NCBI GenBank assembly: GCA_003342815.1
Contig: PTEX01000035.1
Location: 62,001-126,000, forward strand
Reading direction: 5' to 3'
Length of the DNA: 64,000 nucleotides
From: Eudromia elegans
Lineage: Eukaryota > Chordata > Aves > Tinamiformes > Tinamidae
Shown: positions 39,902 to 50,312 of the stretch, in pieces
How the letters are laid out: every line of letters begins with the position of its first letter
Numbering within the stretch: the first letter of the stretch is position 1
The notes under the pieces: generated by a model
The model's database searches: none
What the model saw: the letters and a program-made list of their open reading frames with translations, nothing else
What the model was told of the DNA's origin: nothing
Made by a program: the position numbers and the translations under genes

Positions 39902-40346
39902 GGGCTAACCTTGGTCAAGAATTCCAGACTAAACCACTTAGGACATTTGAAGGACACTTTAAAGTATTTAAAATGCACTTCCTTTAGAAAACCAAGCACA
40001 ATAATGGATGCCAAAATGAGTCTCATCAAGCCAACAGCTAATGCTCAGTTTACCCCACTGACGCATGGTAAGGTTGGCGTAAGTCACCGTATAACCATCT
40101 GCTCCTCCTTTCAGGCCTTTCAGGTTAATTGTTCATATTTTTCCACTCTCTCTTGCAGTGGAGGACTATTTAGCTGACACTGCACATATGCCCACATACC
40201 TTCTCAAACAGGTTTTAGTCAATAGGGTTATGGACAAAGCCAGTGAGGGCAGCAAACTCTGTGATCTCTTAATCATTTTTTTCTGCCCACTTCCCTTGTG
40301 TTCTGTCCTACCTCCCAAACTCCCCCTAGCCCTTTCAGTTTTATAG
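39902..40346 (+). other. possible two-exon structure with 91-base intron, unconfirmed
   Basis: A plus-strand frame opens after a TAG (39899-39901) and reaches a CATG|GTAAGG donor-like site (exon end 40067). The next 91 bases end in a strong acceptor, TTTTTCCACTCTCTCTTGCAG (end 40158), with TTAAT words suitable for a branch point. Splicing joins a phase-1 G to TG, giving GTG, and stays in frame for EDYLADTAHMPTYLLKQ and on to a TAG at 40344-40346. Both splice sites and the phase agree, which few other places here do. The first part contains KSRLNHLGHLKDTLK-like basic sequence; the last 25 residues are hydrophobic and proline-rich. No ATG is assigned and no family recognised. Confidence 0.25.
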
Positions 40347-42511
40347 CACAAAGACACTAGAACTCGCTTATTTAAATGTGAATCTTGGTTGTCTTGGGCT
40401 TGTATCACACAGGAGAGAGCCCAGCCCCACCAGCCAGGTTTCTCTTCAGCACAGAATGGATGTCCAAGACCACCGCATGCACCGATTCATGGGGCCCCCC
40501 TCAAGGCCTATACAATGCTGTACTTGCTATAACCGGATTTTTGCATCTAACTGCAGTTACAATTCAGTGACTTTTATGAATTTTGAGATTCTTCCCCCTC
40601 ATTAGTCCTACTAGAGGCCCTTTGTCTAGCATGGGATATATTAAAGGAACTAAGCTTTTTATTTTGAATTAGTGTAGCAGAATGTTATATTTCTTTAAGC
40701 AAGTTTTAAATGATTGCAAGTTTGGAAAACTGGCAATCATTTTACTACCCCCTGTTTATAATAGTTTGCTAATAATTTTTAACTTTATTTTGAGTATAAA
40801 ACATTACTCTGAGTTTATATGTAGATTAGCTTAATCTTTGACCTTGAAAAAAGTGCTTTTTCCTAATGTAGAAATGGATCTAGAGTCCATGCTAGTAAAT
40901 AGGTAAACATATTGCCAGTTAACTCCAGGTAGTTTTATTTCTCTTTATTTTTAAGTTAGACTAGATACTTCCTCAAGACATTCATGCTTTTCTCTTAAAT
41001 TTCACTTATTGGAGAAGTATAAAGCACAAGAATTCTTATCCTGAAATAAATCTACCCAGACTGGCTTTTAGAAATGTGTTAACTGCCTCGAGTGAATTGG
41101 CAGCCACATAATTGAAGGTAATTACCAAAAAAAGAAAAATAGTCCAGCGTAGATAAACCTTGGTTGTCCAGACAAGTAAAAAAACGTAATCATTTGGCAT
41201 GATTTTTGGTTGCTGAGGCTTTCACAGTTATGATTCATACGTCCTTTCAGTCATCTTGTATTTGGTTTGCTTGAATACAGTGGGAAACTCTGCTGGTAGG
41301 TAAGTTCCTTAGAGAAAAAAAAAAATATTTAGAATCAAGAACATTTCAAGTGAGAAATCTGAATTGCACCTTTAATTTGGAAAAAATCTCCACAAAAGAG
41401 AAGTGAAAGAAGTGAAACTGAGCATGCCCGGTCAAAGATCTTCTAAGGTAGAGTTCAAGTTGTAAAATCAGCGATCAGTTACAATAGGAGGAATAACACC
41501 TACTTGAACCTCGTAGTTATTGAAAAGTCAAGCTGAAGAGCCTCATGCTTATGAGTACAATTTTCATAAAGCAATCAGGAGAAAGTCTGTAAATACAGAC
41601 TGTGGTAGCTGGCAGATCAAGGAATCACTAGCAGTTGTAAAGAAACTAGCTAATTCCTACTGAGTAAGGGCCTACAAAAATATTGGCTAACAAGTGTCAA
41701 ATCACTGGCAGTCAGTTTTGGTTGCGTGTGGCAAAAGGTTCCAGTTAAACCCTTCAGTGTAACTGCAGAAAGGGTGCCCGTAAGGCCTTTATAAGCACCA
41801 AGTGGGTCGGTCATTCATATCAAGTTGGAGCTAGGGTCTGAGTGATTCATGGAATGAAAATTATGATTAAATTTACAACCTGGCTAAAGTAGATGTCCGT
41901 TTAAAAAAGGGGGAAAAAAAAGGAAAAAAAAGAAAAAAAGAAATATCGAGATGGCATAACAGAAGTTCTAACTCGATATTTTAACTCAGTTACTCAAGAA
42001 CCACAACACAGAAAGCAAATCCTGCCTGAAATGTTAACAACGACCCAGTCATCAAAGCTGGAAAATCCTGCTACTACGTCAGTGGAGCATTACGTAAGAG
42101 CTAGCGATTCACAATCAGCCATAACAGATTATTTTTAAAAACCTCAGACTATGAGTTATGAATATGAATGGAAATCAAATAATATACTACAGACACTTAA
42201 AGCATGAAATGGTGAAGCAGTAACAGTCTAGGAATGAATGAAGGAGACTCCACACTGCTTTTTGCAAACCCTAAACTAAGAGCAGCTCAGTGTAAGTGTC
42301 ACTTTAACTGAATCATCATAAATTCAAAGGAATGGATTTGAATGGCAGTAAGTGAATTTTCCTCATCTTTATCATGAGAAACTGTTTCCTAGGTCCCAAT
42401 GCAGCCCTCCACTAACACAGTAGCGTTGATTTATGAGAGTAAAGAGAAACAGTGCACATTTTTGCCGGCTCTTCTCATGCTTCAACCTCTTATTCCATGT
42501 GTAAAAAATAA

Positions 42512-42533
42512 CAATAATAATAATAATAATAAA
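42512..42533. repeat. AAT microsatellite
   Basis: About seven AAT units. A frame through it gives a poly-Asn run and is not taken as coding. Confidence 0.9.
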
Positions 42534-42644
42534 ATCAAAAAGAGCAAAAGGGCAACTTCATTCACTTGCTTTTGTGCCACTTCTTATCTAAACAAGCACA
42601 TCCCACGTTCAGCATTTGTTTTTGAAAGCTCTGCATTCAGTCTT

Positions 42645-42742
42645 CACTCTCACTCAGAGAAGTGCAGGGAGGTTATGCCTGGGAGGTCACACAGCTCTTC
42701 TGCTGCCAGGGCAGAGCCTCTTGTTGACTCTTGTTTCCTTCT
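42645..42742 (+). mobile_element. MIR-like SINE fragment
   Basis: The order CAGAGAAGTGCAGGGAGGTT, GAGGTCACACAGCT, CAGGGCAGAGCC, TTGACTCTTG follows the MIR core and 3' part ('GAGAGGTTAAG..CAAGGTCACACAGCTAG..GGCAGAGCC..CTGACTCC'). It is diverged but keeps the diagnostic GGTCACACAGCT word. The call is from memory of the consensus. Confidence 0.45.
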
Positions 42743-43330
42743 GTAAGCACTTTTCTTCTCCTCACCGTCCCTTCCGAGGTGACCACAGTGGGACTGCCCA
42801 AGCCCGGGTCCCACTGCAATCACCACCACGCAGTGGTTGGCAGTGGGGACCTGCTTTACAAGGAATCTTGCTCAAGGGACGGGGCTAGGGATAGAAGGGG
42901 TGGTTTTGCTCTTGGCAAAGAGATGCAGCCAGGAAGCATGCAGCAAGTGGCATGTATAGTTCCAGCAGTGCTTTCCCAAGCATAGAACTAGGCCTGGAAG
43001 GACAGCAGGAATCACATTCTGATCACTATCATAAGGTCAATGTCCTGTCAGTGTCATTGGGACTGCTTACATTAGTAAACAAATACATCTAGAAGCATGC
43101 GTTTGCAGGACAAGAGTCACAGGCAGCTGGCTTCTGTGAAAATGCATAAAAAATGCAAGAATCAATGTAGTCACAAAAAACTTCCTTAATGTAAAATCAA
43201 GTATTGAGATGAAAGAAATTCCAGAATTGAGGTTAACTATTTAACCTGGATCTTTTGGATCTACAATATAAAAGTTTTTCAATTAAAGCTTACGTTCTGT
43301 AGTTTCTTTTTCCTGTATCTGATATTGTAT

Positions 43331-43500
43331 TTACTAAAACAGGCTGCCCAGAGAGTTTACTGGCTCTCCTTCTTTGGAAAAATCCGAACCCGCCTGGATG
43401 CCACCCTGTGCCACATGCTCCAGGTGTCCCTGCTTGAGCAGGGGGATTGGACTAGGTATCTCTAGAGGTCCCTTCCAACCTCAGCCCCTCTGTGATATTG
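43331..43500 (+). mobile_element. CR1 LINE, short 3' fragment
   Basis: Plus-strand CR1 3' end. It contains CAGGCTGCCCAGAGAGTTTA, CCCGCCTGGATGCCACCCTG, CTGCTTGAGCAGGGGGATTG, GAGGTCCCTTCCAACCTCAG and a TCTGTGAT tail unit, which is the standard order of the CR1 end. The 5' part is missing. GATATTGTAT occurs at 43321-43330 and again at 43494-43503, flanking the copy. Confidence 0.9.
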
Positions 43501-43503
43501 TAT

Positions 43504-45225
43504 CTCTCAGCTGAAAATGGCTTCCAAAAACGCCCCAGCAACAAGCTATCCTTTTCTACTTGCATGCAAGTGACATGGATGCTATTTGCCCTCACTTGTT
43601 TTTGTTTTTTTAAACACTTGTCAACTTGTATCATGACCACAGGTAACCCTATACCTGCCAAATCCATCAAAAATGTGTATATTCAGTCAGGTAAAATTGC
43701 ATCTGTTACAAATAAAGTGGGCTTTGTTTGTTTATTCAGTCATTCCTTAATGATTATAATTAATAGCTAGAAATTTCCCAAGAATTAATCTAATTCCTAA
43801 AGCTGCTCATTAATCATGGTTGATTGCTTTTGCTTTATATGAAGAAAATACTCATTTAAAGAAAAAATAGCATCTTGGGGTCCCTTCCAAATTGAGCACG
43901 GAGACATTCCAAAGCAAGACATTTATGTAAAGGATATCACACATCCTCGTATGTGGCTGAATTTTAAACCGAGATGGGGATTGAAGATTCTCCTAACTCA
44001 GCAGGAATATCAGATCTTTATAGAAACCAAGTTCCACCACACTGAAGGAGGTAAAACCAAGAGCAGTCTAAATTTATACAGAGAACGGTAGTTAGCAAGA
44101 ATTCCTAAGTAGATTTAATAGCGTCAAATAACTTCTACATTTCAAAGAAATAGTAAATTAACACCTGGCATCAAAAGATTAAATTTAAGAGGTAGCACTG
44201 AGCCTGAAGGAGCCACCTCAATAACCTGCACAGACAATACAGTATATATAAGATTCTGTAGCAGCACAGCTTCCAGATTGTGCTGGTTTGGGTTGTCACT
44301 GCACGACAGCATGTTACTTCCTATATGGGCTACGTGCAGCTAAGATTGCTGCTTCAGGTTTCTTCAGAGGTTTAAACAGATCAATTATCAGCTCCTGTGC
44401 TTCCTGCTGCATGCAATAACGTGTTATATTTAAGAGAAATTTAAGGAAGTATGCATTCTGTAGTACCAGAGTACTGGTACCAGAGTACCAGAGTATCATC
44501 TTTCATGGAAGTACTAGGAAAACACTTTTACACTTCCTAATGGAAACCAAAATGTTACAGAACAGATTGCATACATTATTTTAAATAATTCTAATATGTA
44601 TAAAATTACATATAAGCTATATGCTATATTCTCTGTTATGTATATAATGATTTATTTATACATTTTAGAGGACTTCTTTTTGCACAATGACATTAGCTGA
44701 ATTTGAAAAATATAATTAAAGCCTTGACACGACAGGTTTTCCAGCGTCTTCATACTGTTGAATGTATTCAGGTACGAGTGTCCAGAAAGCAAGGGCAAGG
44801 CTCTTTTCAAGCTAGCCGCTCTCAGCAAACACTTTCTTTGATTTCTAAATCTCTCTCCTTAGCAAAGGACTGTTTTTCTATGTTGCTGTTTTTTAAGAAA
44901 TAAATGATGTACATTTTCCATTTGAAATATGCATTGTCTGCCACTAAACAGCCTTTTCTAAAGTTGTCACTGTGCTAAAAATCCACTCGCCACAGTACTG
45001 TAAAATCCCTGACCTACCAACCAGGGCAAAAAAACCATGGCCTACTGAAATAAGCATAAAACACAAAGGACTTTTTCTGCCTTTGTTGATGCCAGCCTCC
45101 TCACTGACTCAGGTCAACCCACATTCCTCTATCCATTGCAGATTTCCAAAAAAGGGAAGTAAAAACATATGCATAATCAACAGAAGAGGAAGACAGTCAT
45201 ATCTGTAAGCGTTTGAGCATGAGGG
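43504..45225. other. unique non-coding stretch
   Basis: No supported gene. It includes a short palindromic GTACCAGA cluster (44463-44496). A plus-strand frame at 44703-44903 ends by an AATAAA but has no start or splice support. Confidence 0.5.
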
Positions 45226-45313
45226 ATAAAATAAAATAAAATAAAATAAAATAAAATAAAATAAAATAAAATAAAATAAAATAAAATAAAATAAAATAAA
45301 ATAAAATAAAATA
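45226..45313. repeat. ATAAA (AAAAT) pentanucleotide array, 17 perfect units
   Basis: Eighty-five uninterrupted bases of ATAAA, then a partial unit. No retroposon body is recognisable on either side. It is a likely length-polymorphic site. Confidence 0.97.
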
Positions 45314-48300
45314 GCCCTGTTCTGCCAAAAGTCCACTATATCTTTGTCAGTTCAGACCCTCTGCTGCTGCTGCTTAGTCTGGGGAACTGCTGCTACCCAG
45401 GTAGTATCGGAAGAAGAGAGACTCCAGCTTCTTTGGGAGGGTGGTTTTTTGTTTGTTTTGTTCTTGGTTTTTGTTTTTGTTTTTTTTTCCTAATTTTCTA
45501 CTTGTCAACTTTATTAACTCAATGCCTTAAAGAAAAAACAAAACACATAACCACACTGGGAACAGAGACTGACGTGTAAGTGACTGGGAGTGAGCAAATG
45601 TGGAATTTTCCCATGTTATTTTTTTCCCCCCAGGATGCTTCCCACACCCAGAGCAAACTTTTTAGTTTCAGTAGCCTTCAAGGAATCAACTCGCTGACCT
45701 GCCATCCTCAAGCAGCCCTGTGCCTAATGCTGTAATCCCTGTGAGCAGATCAATTATCAGCTGGCAGAGAAGCTTTGCAGGCCCACACAAAAATGCAGGA
45801 GCTGGCTCAGTTCTTCCCACTCTTTTTCCTTCTTGTCTGAACATGGGGAAAAAGTGCAAGATCCTTTGCATCCCTTCCATATTTCTACATTTGCAGCATA
45901 ATCTGCTGAGGTTCTTTTTTGATGCTCATTACTTTTATTGAGACAGGCAGCTTCTGAGACGATTTCACTTTCAGGCATTGCAATCAGATTCCCTCTGATT
46001 AATATTTGCCTCACAATCCATTGTACAATCCTATTTTCCTTCACTTATGACTTTGCCAAGTTACAATTGTCTGATATAAATTGTTTATTCTGTTCTTTTG
46101 TAGGCTGAATGAGATATTATTATTCATTTTAATCAAAACAGCTTGGCTACTTCCAAGAACAAAATTTTGGGGTAAGGGCAAAAATACTCCTTTGCTCATT
46201 TTTGGCAAAATAAAAGGTTAGTTGTCTTTCCTGTGCTAGCTGTAATACCCGTGTTTTGAAGAAGGAACTTGAAAATTGGGAGGTACCTTTCCACAAGGAT
46301 ATGCCTTTTGCAGTCGCCATGATAATCCACTCAAATTATAGGCCTTTGAAATATCAGGTAAGTCATTTATATCCAAATTGTCAGGGATGGCCAAAAGTTC
46401 TTTCTAATTCATCTTATGGATACAAAACTTGAATGCCAATTTTTGAATTATTTAAGAGCTGGTCACATATGACTGCAGCTATTCTGCTTTGAATAGATCA
46501 AGCTAATTCAAAGGACTTGGAAAAGAAACCAGGTCCTGGGCATCTCAGATTTCCCTAAAATGAATGGATACATTTAGCTTAATCTCTCTGCACATCAGTT
46601 TCCAGGATGCAAACCAAAGATTATGCTTCCTTCATTTCATTGATATGCTGAGAAAAGAGTTCTCAAAGTACTCAAGAAATACAGTGATAAGGATTATGGA
46701 AGAAAAATAATAAAACCTTGTGATGAAATTAACAATTTAATATTTAAGGCAGAGCTTGAATGCAGGAAACAAGTCTAGGTCCACACAATGAATAAAAGGA
46801 AGAAAGACTATTTGGGAACCTCAAGAATATTATCTAGCCTGTGTCCTGAATGAGGGACAGCGGTAGAGAGAGAACCTAAGTGCTTATTATACAAAGTTAT
46901 GAATATCCTTTGAAAGCAGAGGAAATGTTTCTGTATTTTACACAGCTGAATATGGAAAAATCAAGCAAATTTGGATGATTATACCAAGCATTGTGCAAAC
47001 ATAAAATCTTTTCTTAAATTTAACAGCACCACACCTTGTAACATCCTAAGTAAAAGACGATGTTTTTCAAGATCCAAAGACACCACTATCAACTCTATCT
47101 CTATATTTTGATGAAGAAGTATTTTACTCAGTGCCAGGGGAAAGAACGTGTGTATATATCGTAGTGCTACAGTTGTTCCAGGACCAGGAAGCAAGGGTTG
47201 CTCATACACCCTTTCCGTTTCCTATGGACAAGCCTGAAAAAAGAACATTCATGTTTCTCTACTGCTTTTTGTATTCAGAGCCATTATGCAAAAGCTGCAT
47301 CAATTCCTCTCCTGAAATTCACATTCTGTCTTCACTGGAGTGACCTGTCCCCCCACAGTGCCTAGATTGCTAGTAAAAACAATTTACTGGATTAAAGAGA
47401 AAAGTATTTTTCTAGCCCTCTAGCTGGGGTGATTCATGAGTTTTAGAGATAGCAAAACCATCACTTAATGGACTAACCTCAATTATGAGCACATGTTTTA
47501 CATAAACCACGGAATTTACCAGGTGGGATGCTCAAAAATTTTCATTCATTGCATCACTAGGTACTTTTGGAGAAATTCTCTAATCAAATTAATTAAATAA
47601 GTTACTGAGCCCTTTGAAATGCCTAATTCGCTACAAATTCTGTTTCAAAAAGAATGTTGTCATAAGTTTTTCACATAATCCATGTTGTCAGAGCTGCAAA
47701 ATGGAGGAATGAATATCCCAAGGATATTCCACCTCCTACATGACTGCAACGTAAGTATCTTGAGAAGAAGAAAAAAAAACCCAAAAACAAAAACCACCCA
47801 ACGAGAACAAAAAAACCATCCCACCACACACAACTTTGGTAAATTAGAACACGAACAATATTTTAATTGTGTCCACTTATTAGCAGATATTCCAACAGAA
47901 TATATATGTGGCTGAGATTACTCTTTATTCCTTAAATTTGCAATACTGGAGGAAAAAAGTCCCAAGACTAAAAAGCCAAAAAAAACTAATGACATAGCAA
48001 AGCAATAAAAACCCCCGGTAAAAACTGACTGACATTTCTAAATAGGCAAGAATAGCAAAGAAAATACACTCAGGAAAGAAAAGTAGGAGCAAAAGGGAAT
48101 TTAAAAGTTTAGAACATTTGTTGGAAATTAGAACGTGGAATTTAACCAAAATGTTTGATCCAAATGCCTCTGTATTTTGGAGGACATGTGATAGCTTGAA
48201 CTGGACCCGAATTCTACAAACTTGCTCTTTTATAATGTACTTGTAGCCAAATCTGGCTTCCACCTTCTGGGATAGTCGGAGAAGGTCTTTAGATTCATGT

Positions 48301-48439
48301 CATAAATCTTCCACCCCTGTCAGCTGAAAATCTTGCATTAACATGATGTTGAAAAAACAGCATTGCTAGCCAGGTTTCTATTTTGAGCAGCTCAACCTCC
48401 ACAACACTGCTAGGCCACCTCGGTCTCCTGGAAATAGCA
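45314..48439. other. unique non-coding stretch
   Basis: No gene is recognised. A strong acceptor-like tract, TTATTTTTTTCCCCCCAG (end 45633), is followed by 33 open codons and a TAA (45634-45735). A perfect GTAAGT donor word at 47751-47756 follows an open stretch from an ATG at 47682. Neither has a matched partner. The AT-rich background holds several T-runs. Confidence 0.45.
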
Positions 48440-48800
48440 CGAGGTTGGACTTGGGCAGCTTTGCACGCCGTACAGAAGGAGGTTTTATTGCAAGCTTCCC
48501 TTTCCAACACTTGAGTCCCTCCTACGCAGTTCAGCAACCAGTTAATTTATATATTGTGCCCAAAGCACTCGCTCTGGCTTCATACTGCAATCCTTCAAAT
48601 GGAGAAAACGAACATAAGAACGGACACGGCCGCTCCCGGGGCACTTGCTCCGCTTTGTGCCGCCTGCTGGCACAAAGGCCCCCGCAGCCAGTCCCCTTTC
48701 AAAGGGGCAGCTCGGGGCGCTGGATAAGTGTCAGCCCCTTGCTGTGCTTTACTTCCCCTGCACTCACACCGACCTCGCGCTACATCAGCTTTTCCACTAG
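48440..48800. other. local GC- and CpG-rich patch
   Basis: About 15 CpGs in 350 bases, including ACGGCCGCTCCCGGGG, CGGGGCGC and GACCTCGCGC, in a region otherwise nearly free of CpG. Both strands are open over most of it (152 codons on plus, 92 on minus), but neither translation resembles a known protein. It is too small for a classical CpG island. Candidates are an alternative promoter, an enhancer-associated orphan CpG patch, an exon, or a biased gene conversion hotspot. Confidence 0.5.
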
Positions 48801-50103
48801 TACCCCTGTACTGCAGTGCCTCTTTTGCTGGCTCCCTCTGGAAAGCTCTGCTTTGGGACAAGCTTGCTTGCAAGCACCTCCTATTGCACTTACAGGAGAC
48901 TAGCAGGGGTGGAAAGAAGGGAAGAGGAAAAGAAATTAAAAAGAAAAAAGCAAAAAAGAAAGTTTTGCACCAGCGAGTGCTACACAGCTAGTGAAGTAGT
49001 ATTTCCTATGTGTTTCTTTCTTGTGATTAACTTGAATAGCTACTTAGGAAAGTGCCAACATGGATTAATTTTTTTCCCATGATTGTAACATTTGTGTCCA
49101 TCATTACACCCTGTGAATTTTCTGCACCCCTCAACTGAATTTCATAGACAAGGAGACCCTGGTCTGCCAGACTGCCTCAACCCACTGCAAAGACTGGCTG
49201 AAGTCAAGCAGCAGAGAAGACACGATGAGATGTACACAACCAAGGCACAGGTAGAGCAGCCAAAATAAAGCTGGGCAAGTAATACTTGTAGGTAATGCTG
49301 CTCCCTTAAAAACAAAAATAAAATAAGAAAGGAAATTGAGAAAGGATGTTGGAGTGCACATGGATTGATTTAGTATGTTTTGCAGAGTGACTTTAAGAAG
49401 ATAATTACTCTTAGTAATTACAGTCTGTAGTTATGGATATCTATTTATGCCTACTTGATAAAGCGATACCACACACAGCCTACTTTTAAAATGTTGTAAA
49501 GTCACATGTTTGTTCCTATACATGTAGGACAGAAAAAGAAAGAATACAAGTGTGTGTGTTTCTAGAGTGTTCATGTTCTCAAAAAGTTGTTCTGCAAAGT
49601 TGAAGCACCAGAACTGTCCCACCAGCAATGAAGAAGCCTGTATGTTCTAACTGGCACTGTCAAAAAACTTTATGTAAAAATAACACCAATTTTGAGATGT
49701 ATTTTCCCTTTTCAAATATAAATTTCCATAGGTGTCTAATGGAGAAGTGCTCTGAAGGAGAAAAATAAAATTGCTTTGATTATATATATATGTATATAAA
49801 TATTTTTTCCAAATATAAGATCCATTAAATCTTTTATTTATCTTGATAGTTCTTTGCATTTGGATTTACACTAGAATCTCTTTTGCAGAACTTCAGACCC
49901 AATTCCTATTAATGTTACCATATCTATCACATTAAAATAATCATCTCAAAATATCAACAAATTAACCAACTTATATTTTTATGTTGTGTAATTTCTACAG
50001 TAGTAATCATTTTTAATGCTTGGTTTACAAAAATATTTTAAATTTGAAGTCTCTTTTCTCATGCTGAAACAATAGAGGGGAACAATATATTTCCTTTTCC
50101 CAG
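48801..50103. other. unique non-coding stretch
   Basis: AT-rich, with a TA-rich run at 49781-49800. No gene or mobile element could be supported. Confidence 0.5.
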
Positions 50104-50312
50104 AAGGACGGCCAAATTCACGTTTGGCACACCTCAATTTTAGCAAGGGTCCTCTACAAAAATATATGTGGGGTCTTCTACACTATTTTCCTAGAGACAC
50201 AGGACTGAATCACGAGTGGAATTACAGGATCCTTTGTGATCCTGGAAAGCATAATTTAGGAATGGAAGCAGCGTTTTCCAGAGAACACAGCCAAAAGGCG
50301 AAGATAGGCTGA
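50104..50312 (+). other. exon-like terminal open stretch, unconfirmed
   Basis: A strong acceptor-like sequence, ATATATTTCCTTTTCCCAG (end 50103), is followed by 68 complete codons and a TGA (50310-50312). The peptide begins GRPNSRLAHLNFSKGPLQKY and goes on MWGLLHYFPRDTGLNHEWNY, with a balanced composition unlike most frames in this AT-rich DNA. Two phase bases precede the first full codon. No AATAAA lies close by and no family is recognised. It could be a terminal exon or chance. Confidence 0.25.

Larger units (their letters stand above)
40347..43330. other. unique non-coding stretch with a MIR-like fragment
   Basis: AT-rich sequence without supported genes. It contains a G/A-rich low-complexity run (41905-41945), an AAT microsatellite (42512-42533) and a MIR-like core (42645-42742). 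Confidence 0.5.

Noticed and set aside
43870..43900. GGGTCCCTTCCAAATTGAGC as another CR1 tail
   Set aside because: Only the short CCCTTCCAA word matches; no tail or upstream CR1 sequence is present.
45109..45336. 75-codon minus-strand frame
   Set aside because: It is mostly a Phe-Tyr-Ile-Leu repeat encoded by the AAAAT array.
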